From contig JANNOO010000060.1 of assembly GCA_031399165.1 (NCBI GenBank), forward strand, positions 124,001-188,000: a DNA stretch of 64,000 bases, in the 5' to 3' direction. A program made the position numbers and the translations under genes. Below the pieces are notes generated by a model. The model saw only the letters and a program-made list of their open reading frames with translations, did not search any database and had not been told where the DNA came from. The stretch is from JAKFWI01 sp031399165 (GTDB taxonomy: Bacteria > Pseudomonadota > Alphaproteobacteria > Caulobacterales > Aquidulcibacteraceae). How positions within the stretch are numbered: position 1 is the first letter of the stretch; the number at the start of each line of letters is the position of its first letter. Shown here in pieces: positions 7,653 through 16,783 of the stretch.

Positions 7653-10472
7653 TTAGCGCAATTGCGAGGCCGGCGCGACCGCCAGTTTCTGACGGCCCAC
7701 AGTCGAAGGCGCGTCCGGCTCTCCTTCGCGCATGGCTTCAATCAGGCGGGCGCGAATTTCAACGATGCGCGCCTCCTCCGTGAGCTTTCCGCCCTCAAGG
7801 GTCTGAACATAGAACACATCGCCCACGCGTTCGCCGTGGCTGTCGATATGGGCCGAATTGATCGAAAGGCCGCCCTCGGCCAGCACGCGTGCGAGATCGG
7901 CGAGCAGCCCTGCGCGGTCCCGGCCGGACACTTCGATTACGGTCGAGGTGATGGACAATTCATTGTCCAGCCGCGCCCACGGCTCGATCTGGAAGGCGGC
8001 GGCGCGGCGGGCGGCGGGCTTGCGCGTCATCGGCAGCGCCGGCCCGTCGCCACTGGCGGCGGTGCGCACGCGGATCAGCAATTGTTCCAGCAAGCGCGGA
8101 TCATCGATGCCGAATGGATCGCCGCTGGAATCGTGTACGGAGAAAATATCAAACGCCGCGCCGTCCTTGGTGGTGTTGACGCGGGCGTCCGTAATGTCAG
8201 CGCCCGCGGCTGCGAAGGCGCGCGCCAGCCGTGCAAACAGCCCCGGCCGGTCGGGCGCGTAAACAAGCACTTCGGTAACGCCGCGCCGCGGCGTGGGCCG
8301 CGCGGCGACGTGGCTTTCGCCGGTGCGCCGCGCCTCTGCCGCCTGCGCGAAATGCCAGGCGACGGCGTCACGATCGAACGACAACGTGTAGGCGGCGTCG
8401 AATCGGTCGAGCCATGCATTGAGATCGGCGCCGTCCACGGCAGGCCAGGAAGCGAGCAATTTCGCGCGCGCTTCGCGAGCTTGCTCCATCAGACGCTCGC
8501 GCACGCCGGCTTCATCAGTACGGCCGCCATGGAACACGGCTTCGGCCATGCGGTAGAGGTCGCGCAGCAATTGACCTTTCCAGCCATTCCATACGCCTGG
8601 GCCGACAGCGCGTATATCGGCTATAGTCAGCACCAGAAGCAGGCGCAGACGCTCCAGCGTGCCGACGATCTCAACGAAGCTCGATATCGTACGCGGATCG
8701 CCGATATCGCGCTTCTGGGCCACATCGCTCATCAGCAGGTGATTGCCCACCAGCCAACCGACCAGTTCGACTTCCTCGGCTGGAAGGCCAAGGCGCTCGC
8801 AAGCAGCGATCGCGGTTTTTTCGCCCTCTTCCTGCTGATCGCCAATGCCCTTGCCGGTATCGTGCAGCAGCATCGCGAGATAGAGCGCGCGGCGATTGAT
8901 GATCTTCGGGAAGATCATCGTCGCCAGCGGGTGATCGTCGCCGTAGCGGCCATGCTCGATGCCGGAGATGATGTCGATCGCGTGCAGCGTGTGCTCGTCC
9001 ACCGTGTAATGGTGGTACATATTGAACTGCATCTGCGCGACGACCCGGCCGAACTCGGGCATGAACCGGCCCAGCACGCCGGCCTCGTTCATCAGCGCCA
9101 GGGTGCGGCCCGGATTGTGCGGCGACGCTGCGATATCCAGGAACAAGGCGCGCGCCTCCGGATCGCGGCGCACGGCGGGCGACATCTTGCGCAAGGCGCG
9201 CGTGATTTCGGTGAGCGCCTCGGGGTGAATGTCCAGATTGCGCGCGTCCGCAATCTGGAAGATGCGCAGCATGTTGGCCGGATCGTCGCCTAGCGCGCGT
9301 AAGGAATCGAGCGTGAGCCGTCCCGATTCGATGCGGAAATCGGGCGGCAGATTATGAGCATTAACGCCGCCTCTGAACCGCGCGAGCGAGGGCGCGCGTT
9401 TCTGGTGATCGGCTTCCAGCTTGGCGCACAGAATACGGGTGAGCCCGCCGATCTGTTTGGCGACCTGGAAGTAGCGCTTCATGAAGCGCTCCACCGCCGC
9501 CATCTCACTGCGCGAGCCAAAGCCCATCACATGGGCCATTTCCGGCATCAGGTCGAATGTGATGCGCTCTTCGGCGCGGCCGGTGATGAAGTGCAGATGG
9601 CAGCGCGTACGCCAGAGGAATTCGCCGGCCCGCTGCAGCGTGTTGATTTCTTCGCGCGTGAACGCGGAAAGCTCAGCTATGCCCTTGAGATTGTCCACGC
9701 CGTAGACGTGCTTCGTCATCCAGTAGAGCGTGTGCAGATCGCGCAGGCCGCCCTTGCCCTCTTTGACATTGGGCTCAACCATGTAGCGCGAGGCGCCGGC
9801 GCGGGAATGGCGCTCGTCGCGCTCCTTCAGCTTGGCAAGGATAAAGCTGCGATGGCTGCCGGCGACGACATCGCGCTCAAAGCGATACTTGAACTCCGCG
9901 AACAGCGATTCATCGCCGCAGAGGCGGCGCGATTCCAGCAGCGCCGTCTGGATGGTGTGGTCCTGCTTTGCCAGACGCACGCATTCATCGACCGTGCGCG
10001 AGGCGTGGCCAACTTTTAGGCCCATGTCCCACAGCATGTAGAGCATGTACTCGGTCACGCTCTCGGACCACGGCGTCTGTTTGTAGGCGCGCAGGAACAA
10101 GAGGTCGATGTCCGACGAGGGCGCGAGCTGGCGGCGGCCATAACCGCCCACGGCGACGACCGCGAAGCGTTCGCCCTCCGTAGGATTGCGGGCGCGGAAA
10201 ATGTGCGTGGTGACGAAATCGTACAGCGCCTGGATCACCTCGTCGGCGACCTTGGCGAGCAATCTTGCGGTCTCCAGGCCGCTGGCGCCGTTCTCCAGCC
10301 GCTCCTTTGCGATCATGCGGCCGCGAAACAGCGCATGGTGCAGCAGCTGCTGGGCGCGCTTGCGCAGATCCTCATCGCCCATGCCGTCGAGCGCGGCTGC
10401 GGTGAGCTGCACGCGCAGCTTCGCGCCGTCGAGGACGTCTTCAATACGGGCGGGGCGAAGGCGAAAGACCAT
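7653..10472 (-). CDS. glnD: Bifunctional PII uridylyltransferase / uridylyl-removing enzyme GlnD
   Basis: 939-residue nitrogen-status sensor that uridylylates and deuridylylates PII. Domains in order: nucleotidyltransferase with VGGYGRRQLAPSSDIDLLFL, including the catalytic G-G and DxD acids; an all-helical GlnE-like region; an HD hydrolase domain with LLHDTGKG; and two C-terminal ACT domains (LVYAPDRPGLFARLARAFA and VSGRDRAGLLADLARVLAE) that sense glutamine. Full length for the family. It sits between mutS and murJ with gaps of about 20 bp, the same neighbourhood as in Caulobacter relatives. Confidence 0.97.
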   Translation of the reverse strand: MVFRLRPARIEDVLDGAKLRVQLTAAALDGMGDEDLRKRAQQLLHHALFRGRMIAKERLENGASGLETARLLAKVADEVIQALYDFVTTHIFRARNPTEGERFAVVAVGGYGRRQLAPSSDIDLLFLRAYKQTPWSESVTEYMLYMLWDMGLKVGHASRTVDECVRLAKQDHTIQTALLESRRLCGDESLFAEFKYRFERDVVAGSHRSFILAKLKERDERHSRAGASRYMVEPNVKEGKGGLRDLHTLYWMTKHVYGVDNLKGIAELSAFTREEINTLQRAGEFLWRTRCHLHFITGRAEERITFDLMPEMAHVMGFGSRSEMAAVERFMKRYFQVAKQIGGLTRILCAKLEADHQKRAPSLARFRGGVNAHNLPPDFRIESGRLTLDSLRALGDDPANMLRIFQIADARNLDIHPEALTEITRALRKMSPAVRRDPEARALFLDIAASPHNPGRTLALMNEAGVLGRFMPEFGRVVAQMQFNMYHHYTVDEHTLHAIDIISGIEHGRYGDDHPLATMIFPKIINRRALYLAMLLHDTGKGIGDQQEEGEKTAIAACERLGLPAEEVELVGWLVGNHLLMSDVAQKRDIGDPRTISSFVEIVGTLERLRLLLVLTIADIRAVGPGVWNGWKGQLLRDLYRMAEAVFHGGRTDEAGVRERLMEQAREARAKLLASWPAVDGADLNAWLDRFDAAYTLSFDRDAVAWHFAQAAEARRTGESHVAARPTPRRGVTEVLVYAPDRPGLFARLARAFAAAGADITDARVNTTKDGAAFDIFSVHDSSGDPFGIDDPRLLEQLLIRVRTAASGDGPALPMTRKPAARRAAAFQIEPWARLDNELSITSTVIEVSGRDRAGLLADLARVLAEGGLSINSAHIDSHGERVGDVFYVQTLEGGKLTEEARIVEIRARLIEAMREGEPDAPSTVGRQKLAVAPASQLR

Positions 10473-10492
10473 GAGCGGTTACATAGGCGCGA

Positions 10493-13168
10493 TTACGCGG
10501 TTCCGCCCGATCCGAGAAGCGATTTGAGCTTAAAAATCAGATCGAGCGCTTCGCGCGGCGATAAAGCCTCTGGATCAATGCCCGCCAGAGCCTCTTCCAC
10601 AGCCGAAGGGCTTGCGGCACCCGCGAACAGGGGCAGCGCGCCAATTGGCTCATCGGCGAGCCCGGTTTTGCCGCGCCCCGCCTCCAGCCGCGCCAGCACG
10701 GTTCGTGCCCGGTCGATCGCGCTGCGCGGCAGGCCCGCCAGCTTGGCCACCTGGATGCCGTAGGAGCGATCCGCCGCGCCGGGCGCGACTTCGTGGAGAA
10801 ACACCAGATCGCCCTTCCACTCCCGGGCGCGCAGGCTGCAATTGGCCGCCGCGTCCAGCCGGCCGGCCAAAGTGGTGATCTCGTGATAATGCGTGGCGAA
10901 CATCGCGCGGCACTTGTTGGTATCGTGCAAATGTTCCGCCGCGGCCCAGGCGATCGCGAGGCCGTCGAACGTCGAGGTGCCGCGGCCGATTTCGTCGAGA
11001 ATCACCAGCGCGCGCGGCCCCGCCTGATGCAGGATCGCCGCCGTCTCGACCATTTCAGTCATGAACGTGGAGCGGCCGCGTGAAAGATCATCCGACGCGC
11101 CGACGCGCGAAAACACCCGATCGGCCACGCCAAGACGCAAGCGTTTGGCGGGCACGAACAGCCCAGCCTGCGCGAGGATCGCCAGCAGCGCGGTCTGACG
11201 CAGATAGGTGGATTTGCCCGCCATGTTCGGGCCGGTGACGAACAGCAGACGCGGTGCGATCTCGCCGGCGCCATCGAGGCGCGCATCGTTTGGCGTGTAG
11301 ACGCCGCCGGCGCGGCGCACGGCCTGCTCGACCACGGGATGGCGCGCGCCTTCAGCAATCAGCGCACGGCTGGAATCGATTTCCGGGCGCACCGCGTCTG
11401 CCTCCGACGCCCACTCGGCCGCGCCGGCGGCGACATCGAACACGGCCAGCGCGTGCGCCGCGGCGCGTATTTCCGTTTCCACCGCCGCGACGCGCTCACA
11501 GAACCCACGGAAGATATCCAGCTCGCGCGCCAACGCTTCCGATCCGGCGCGCGAAATCCGCGCATCGAGTTCGGCCAGGTCGCCAGTGGTGAACCGCACG
11601 GCGCCCGCTAGCGTCTGGCGGTGAATGAAGTGTGCCGAAAGCGGCGGCCGCATCAGCGCTTCGGCCTGCTTGGGCGTAGCGTCGATGTGATAGCCGAGCA
11701 CGGCGTTATGGCGGATTTTCAGCCCATTCTGGCCGGTTTGCTCCTGATATTTCGTCTGTAGGCCGACGATCACCTGGCGGCTGTCATCGCGCAGCGCGCG
11801 GATTTGATCGAGACTTTGATCGTGGCCGGCCGCGATGAAACCGCCATCGCGCGCCAGCAGCACAAGTTCCGGCGCGAGTGCGCGTTGCAAATCAGCCCCA
11901 AGCGCAGCCAGTTCCGGATGCGCCGCAAGCGAAAGCGCGTGACAGGCCAGAGAAAGTTCGCGAGGCAGATCCGTGCGCACGCCGCAGCGTGCAGCCCCGC
12001 GATCTCCTGCGTTGAGGCCGTCGCGAAGCGCGGCCAGATCGCGCGGCCCGCCACGGCCGAGCATAATGCGCTGGAGCGCGCGCGCCATATCCCCGCCGCC
12101 GCGCAATTCGGCGCGCACGCTTTCACGCCGCCCCGCATCGGCAAGGAAATGCGCCACGGCTTCATGCCGGGCGGCGATTTCGGAAATGTCCGTCAGCGGC
12201 CGCGTCAGCCGGTCCGCCAGCAAGCGCCCGCCCGCGGCGCTGATTGTGCGGTCAATCGCGGCGAGCAGCGAGCCCTCGCGCGCGCCCCGCTGAGAGCGAT
12301 CCAACTCAAGGCTAGCGCGGGTGGCGGGATCGATCGCCATGAACGCGCTGGCCGCATTGCGCTTCGGCGGCTCCAGGCGCGGCGCGAGGCCCGCCTGGGT
12401 TAGTTCGATGTAGTCTAGCAGCAAGCCAAGCGCGGACAATTCGACGTCAGAGAAATCGCCAAACGCTTCCAGTGCGGCCACTTCAAACAACGCCTTGGCC
12501 CGCCGCGCGCCAGCGCGGGGATCGGCCTTCTGGCGCGGGCGCGGCGTGAGCGCAGCATTCGCCGCCGCCGCCGCCGGCGCCGCGCGGTTCGCCTCGTCTT
12601 CTGCAACAAGCAATTCGGCGGGCGCGAGCGCTGCAACCTCATCGTCCAATCGGGACAGCGCGAACGGCGTAACGCCGCAGGCGCCGGTAGAAATATCGGC
12701 CCAGGCAAGCGCCGCCTCCCCGCCGTTCAGCGCCAACGCAGCGAGCCGATTGGCCGCGCGCGCTTCTAGCAGCGCGTCCTCGGTGAGCGTGCCGGGCGTC
12801 ACAAGACGCACGACCGCGCGCTTCACAATCGACTTCGAGCCGCGCTTGCGCGCTTCGGCGGGATCTTCGAGTTGTTCACAGACCGCGACACGAAAGCCCG
12901 CGCGGATCAGCCGCGCGAGATAACCATCGGCGGCGTGCACCGGCACGCCCGCCATCTTGATCGGATCGCCCTTGTGTTGGCCGCGTTTGGTCAGCGTTAT
13001 GTTTAGCGCCGCAGCGGCTTTCTCGGCGTCCTCGAAGAACAATTCGTAGAAATCGCCCATCCGGAAAAACAGCAGCGCGTCGGGATAATCAGCCTTGGCA
13101 GCAAGATATTGCGCCATGAACGGCGTAACCGGCGCGGCGACGGAGTCCGGTTGTGCGCCGTCAGGCAT
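10493..13168 (-). CDS. mutS: DNA mismatch repair ATPase MutS
   Basis: 891 residues. The mismatch-reading motif GDFYELF (Phe-x-Glu) lies in the N-terminal domain. The connector, lever and clamp domains follow. The ABC-type ATPase has Walker A TGPNMAGKSTYLRQ and the Walker B/signature region DEIGRGTSTFDGLAIAWA. The reading frame is open about 200 bp further upstream, but MPDGAQPDSVAAPVTPFMAQ at 13168 is the start that gives normal length and leaves a gap to the divergent efflux gene. MutS recognises mispairs and recruits MutL; mutL is not in this window. Confidence 0.96.
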   Translation of the reverse strand: MPDGAQPDSVAAPVTPFMAQYLAAKADYPDALLFFRMGDFYELFFEDAEKAAAALNITLTKRGQHKGDPIKMAGVPVHAADGYLARLIRAGFRVAVCEQLEDPAEARKRGSKSIVKRAVVRLVTPGTLTEDALLEARAANRLAALALNGGEAALAWADISTGACGVTPFALSRLDDEVAALAPAELLVAEDEANRAAPAAAAANAALTPRPRQKADPRAGARRAKALFEVAALEAFGDFSDVELSALGLLLDYIELTQAGLAPRLEPPKRNAASAFMAIDPATRASLELDRSQRGAREGSLLAAIDRTISAAGGRLLADRLTRPLTDISEIAARHEAVAHFLADAGRRESVRAELRGGGDMARALQRIMLGRGGPRDLAALRDGLNAGDRGAARCGVRTDLPRELSLACHALSLAAHPELAALGADLQRALAPELVLLARDGGFIAAGHDQSLDQIRALRDDSRQVIVGLQTKYQEQTGQNGLKIRHNAVLGYHIDATPKQAEALMRPPLSAHFIHRQTLAGAVRFTTGDLAELDARISRAGSEALARELDIFRGFCERVAAVETEIRAAAHALAVFDVAAGAAEWASEADAVRPEIDSSRALIAEGARHPVVEQAVRRAGGVYTPNDARLDGAGEIAPRLLFVTGPNMAGKSTYLRQTALLAILAQAGLFVPAKRLRLGVADRVFSRVGASDDLSRGRSTFMTEMVETAAILHQAGPRALVILDEIGRGTSTFDGLAIAWAAAEHLHDTNKCRAMFATHYHEITTLAGRLDAAANCSLRAREWKGDLVFLHEVAPGAADRSYGIQVAKLAGLPRSAIDRARTVLARLEAGRGKTGLADEPIGALPLFAGAASPSAVEEALAGIDPEALSPREALDLIFKLKSLLGSGGTA

Positions 13169-13269
13169 TGTTCGCCCATTCGAGGTTTGCAGCCTGGCCC
13201 ATGCGGGCGATATAGCCTGCGCCGGCGCCTCGCCGCCAGCGCGCCTCTGCGTCCAAGGACCACTCAATC

Positions 13270-14460
13270 TTGAAATCCGTCGATGCTGCATCCCTGAAGA
13301 CGCTTTTCGTACTGCTCGGCCTGATGACGGCGACGATGCCGCTGGCGACGGACATGTACCTACCAGCATTGCCAGACCTGGAGCGCGACTTGGGCGCGAG
13401 CGCCGCCGGCGGCCAGTTGACCTTGTCGTCTTTTTTCCTCGGCACCGCGTTCGGACAATTGCTGTACGGGCGCGCCTCAGATCTTTACGGGCGGCGGCCC
13501 GTTCTGTTCTTCAGCCTTGGCCTGTTCATTGTCAGTTCGTTAGGGTGCGCGCTGGCGCCCGCGCTCGACTCCATGATCGTGCTCCGGCTGTTTCAGGCGC
13601 TCGGCGCGTGCGGTTCTGTGCTGATCGCCCGCGCCGTCGTGTTCGATACTGTAAGCGCGCGGGAGGGCGCGCGCTTCCTTTCGCAGCTGGTTCTGATCCA
13701 GGGCTTGGCGCCGATTTTGGCGCCGCTGCTTGGCGGCTGGATCGTCGTCGTGGCCGGCTGGCGGCCGATCTTCTATCTGCTGGGCGCGCTTGGGCTTTTA
13801 TTGTTGCTCGCCGCCTTTTTCATGTTGCCTGAAACCCGCACGCGCGAACAACGCGGCGCGTCGCACGGCGAAACAGCGCTGCAATCCTATATGGCGATCA
13901 TCACCAACTGGCCGCTGATGCGCGTATCGCTAGCCGGCTCGTTGGCCGGCGCCAGCTTCTTCACCTATCTGTCGAACGCACCGCAAATCCTGATTGGCAA
14001 TTTTCACATCCCGCCGGACCATTTCGGCTATTATTTCGGGGCCAACGCTATCGGCCTGATTGGCGCCTCACAGGTCAATCGCGTGCTTCTGTCTCATTTC
14101 CCGCCGGAACGAATTTTGCGCGTTTCGCTGGTCGTGACGTTCGCGATCGCGCTCGTGCTGCTGATGTTTTCAAGGGTAACTGGTTTCGGCCCCTGGCCGG
14201 TTCTTATCCCGCTGTTCGTGCTGATCTCGTCTTTCGCGTTCGTGATGCCTAACGCGATGGCCATCGCGCAAGAGCGCGATCAGACCCGGCCAGGCGCCGT
14301 TGCGGCGATAAGCGGATCGGTGGGCTTCGCAGCCGGAGCGGTTTCGGGCGGCGTGTCCGGCCTCTTCGCCGATGGCACGGCTGGCCCGATGGCCCTGGTT
14401 ATCGTTGTCGCCACCGGGTGCGGCTTGATGATTGCCCTGACAGACCGCGCGCCGCATTGA
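13270..14460 (+). CDS. Bcr/CflA-type MFS multidrug efflux transporter
   Basis: 396-residue, 12-helix drug:proton antiporter. TM1 ends with the family hallmark ATDMYLPALPDL. The cytoplasmic motif A after TM2 reads GQLLYGRASDLYGRRPVLF. The start is TTG (KSVDAASLKTLF follows), preceded by AAGGA 11 bp upstream; the next in-frame Met would cut into TM1. It is divergent from mutS. The substrate cannot be told from sequence. Confidence 0.88.
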   Translation: MKSVDAASLKTLFVLLGLMTATMPLATDMYLPALPDLERDLGASAAGGQLTLSSFFLGTAFGQLLYGRASDLYGRRPVLFFSLGLFIVSSLGCALAPALDSMIVLRLFQALGACGSVLIARAVVFDTVSAREGARFLSQLVLIQGLAPILAPLLGGWIVVVAGWRPIFYLLGALGLLLLLAAFFMLPETRTREQRGASHGETALQSYMAIITNWPLMRVSLAGSLAGASFFTYLSNAPQILIGNFHIPPDHFGYYFGANAIGLIGASQVNRVLLSHFPPERILRVSLVVTFAIALVLLMFSRVTGFGPWPVLIPLFVLISSFAFVMPNAMAIAQERDQTRPGAVAAISGSVGFAAGAVSGGVSGLFADGTAGPMALVIVVATGCGLMIALTDRAPH

Positions 14461-14509
14461 CGGCGCGGCGCGGCGCCGTAAGGGTAAGTTGTTATTTTTT
14501 GGGCTTCTA

Positions 14510-16783
14510 ATGAACGACGAAAAGCGCACCTTTACGGACGAAGAGGCCCTAGCGTTTCACCGCTCGCCGACGCCTGGAAAGATCTCGATCACGCCGACAA
14601 AGCCGATGGCGACGCAGCGCGATCTGTCTCTCGCTTATTCGCCCGGCGTGGCTGTGCCCGTGCAGGCGATCGCGGACGATCCGGAAACTGCCTACGATTA
14701 CACGTCGAAGGGCAACCTCGTTGCGGTCATTTCCAACGGCACAGCCATTCTGGGCATGGGCAATCTCGGTGCGCTGGCGTCCAAGCCGGTGATGGAAGGC
14801 AAATCCGTCCTGTTCAAGCGCTTCGCCGATGTCGATTCGATCGACATCGAAGTGACAACGCAGGACGTTGAGGAGCTGATCACAACCGTCCGTAACATCG
14901 GACCCACGTTCGGCGGCATCAACCTTGAGGACATCAAGGCGCCGGAATGCTTCATCATCGAAAGCCGCCTGCGCGACGAACTCGACATCCCGGTATTTCA
15001 TGACGACCAGCACGGCACGGCTATCATCGCCGTGGCCGGCCTGATCAACGCCTGCACCCTGACCAAGCGCAAAATGGAAGACCTCAAGGTCGTCGTGAAC
15101 GGCGCGGGCGCCGCGGGCCTCTCCGTCACCAGCCTTATCAAGATGATGGGCGTGAAGAACGTTATCGTCTGCGATCGGGAAGGCGTTGTTTATCGCGGCC
15201 GCGAAAAAGGCATGGATCAGTTCAAGTCCGTGCACGCTGTTGATACGCCGCTGCGTACGCTTACCGAAGCCATGAAAGGGGCCGACGCTTTCATGGGCCT
15301 TTCCGTAGCCCGTTCGGTGTCCCAGGACATGGTCAAGTCCATGGCGAAGAACCCGATCATCTTCGCCATGGCCAATCCCGATCCGGAGATTACACCGGAA
15401 GAAGTCAAGGCCGTGCGCAAAGACGCGATCATGGCCACCGGCCGTTCGGACTATCCTAACCAGATCAACAATGTGCTCGGCTTCCCGTACATCTTCCGCG
15501 GCGCGCTGGACGTGCGCGCGCGCACAATCAACGAAGAAATGAAACTCGCCGCCGCGAAAGCGCTGGCGGAACTGGCAAAGGAAGACGTGCCCGATGAAGT
15601 GTCGGCGGCGTATTCCGGCCAGCGCCTCAAATTCGGGCCTGAATACATTATCCCCACGCCGTTCGATCCGCGGCTAATCTCCACCGTGCCGCCGTACGTG
15701 GCGCAGGCCGCGATGGACACCGGCGTTGCGCGCCGTCCCATCGCCGACATGGACGCCTACCGCAACAAGCTTGCCCAGCGGCTTGATCCCACGGCGGCGA
15801 TTCTACAGCGTATCCAGAGCGCGGTTCGCGCTAGCCCCAAACGCATCGTGTTCGCCGAGGGCGAAGAGCCGAGCGTGATCCGCGCCGCCTATGCCTTCGC
15901 GGAGCTGGGTTTGGGCGAAGCCATCCTCGTTGGCCGCGAAGAACAGACGCGGCGGACCATGGCGCTTGTCGGCGTGCCGGAAGACGCGCCGCTGCGCATC
16001 ATCAATTCGCGCCTCTCAGACCATAACCCGCAATACACCGCGCACCTTTACAATCGCCTCCAACGCTTTGGCTATCTGCACCGCGACGCGCAGCGCATGG
16101 TCAATCAGGACCGCAACGTGTTCAGCGCGCTGATGGTGGCGCTTGGCCACGCCGACGGCATGGTCACCGGCGTGACACGCTCGTTCAGCACCACGATGGA
16201 CGAAATCCGCCGGGTGATCGACGCGGCGCGCGGCGGACGCGTGATCGGGGCGTCGATCATTCTGGCAAAGGGCCGCGTGATCTTCATCGCCGACACCAAC
16301 ATCACCGAAATGCCCGGCTCGGAAGAGCTGGCGCAGATCGCCATCGCGGCCGCCCGCGCGGCGCGCCGCTTCGGCGTCGAGCCAAAACTGGCGTTCGTGT
16401 CCTACTCGACATTCGGCAATCCGCCGGGCGAGCGCATGCAAAAAGTGCGCGACGCCGTGTCTATCCTCGACCGGCGAGAAGACATCGACTTCGAATATGA
16501 AGGCGAAATGAGCCCGGACGTGGCGCTCAATCCCGACGCCCAAACACTGTTCCCGTTCTCGCGGCTTTCCGAGCCGGCCAATATTCTAATCATGCCGGCG
16601 ATTCACTCGGCCTCGATCTCGACCAAGCTGCTCGCGACATTGGGCGACGCGACCGTGATCGGCCCGCTCCTGATCGGGCTGGAGGAAAGCGTGCAGATCA
16701 CGCCGCTGAACGCCACGGTTTCGGAAATCGTGACCTTCGCGACGATGGCTGCGTTCAACCTTTCGTCGAAGCCGGCGAAGTAG
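14510..16783 (+). CDS. maeB: NADP-dependent malic enzyme with C-terminal phosphotransacetylase-like domain
   Basis: 757 residues starting MNDEKRTFTDEEALAFH. The N-terminal half is malic enzyme: PTKPMATQRDLSLAYSPGVA, the acidic metal site FHDDQHGTAIIAVAG, and the Rossmann motif VVNGAGAAGLSVTSL. The C-terminal half, from about residue 430, is a phosphotransacetylase-like domain (KRIVFAEGEEPSVIRAAYAF). In this family that domain is regulatory, binding acetyl-CoA, rather than clearly catalytic. The enzyme decarboxylates malate to pyruvate, giving NADPH. Its last 29 bp overlap the convergent ampG-like gene. Confidence 0.94.
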   Translation: MNDEKRTFTDEEALAFHRSPTPGKISITPTKPMATQRDLSLAYSPGVAVPVQAIADDPETAYDYTSKGNLVAVISNGTAILGMGNLGALASKPVMEGKSVLFKRFADVDSIDIEVTTQDVEELITTVRNIGPTFGGINLEDIKAPECFIIESRLRDELDIPVFHDDQHGTAIIAVAGLINACTLTKRKMEDLKVVVNGAGAAGLSVTSLIKMMGVKNVIVCDREGVVYRGREKGMDQFKSVHAVDTPLRTLTEAMKGADAFMGLSVARSVSQDMVKSMAKNPIIFAMANPDPEITPEEVKAVRKDAIMATGRSDYPNQINNVLGFPYIFRGALDVRARTINEEMKLAAAKALAELAKEDVPDEVSAAYSGQRLKFGPEYIIPTPFDPRLISTVPPYVAQAAMDTGVARRPIADMDAYRNKLAQRLDPTAAILQRIQSAVRASPKRIVFAEGEEPSVIRAAYAFAELGLGEAILVGREEQTRRTMALVGVPEDAPLRIINSRLSDHNPQYTAHLYNRLQRFGYLHRDAQRMVNQDRNVFSALMVALGHADGMVTGVTRSFSTTMDEIRRVIDAARGGRVIGASIILAKGRVIFIADTNITEMPGSEELAQIAIAAARAARRFGVEPKLAFVSYSTFGNPPGERMQKVRDAVSILDRREDIDFEYEGEMSPDVALNPDAQTLFPFSRLSEPANILIMPAIHSASISTKLLATLGDATVIGPLLIGLEESVQITPLNATVSEIVTFATMAAFNLSSKPAK

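Noticed and set aside
7620..9293. 557-codon plus-strand open frame antisense to glnD
   Set aside because: Antisense shadow of the glnD C-terminal half; no recognisable domain.
14461..14509. GC-rich palindrome and T-run after the efflux gene as an intrinsic terminator
   Set aside because: The T-run is about 14 bp from the GC palindrome and directly precedes the malic enzyme start, so it does not fit a terminator.
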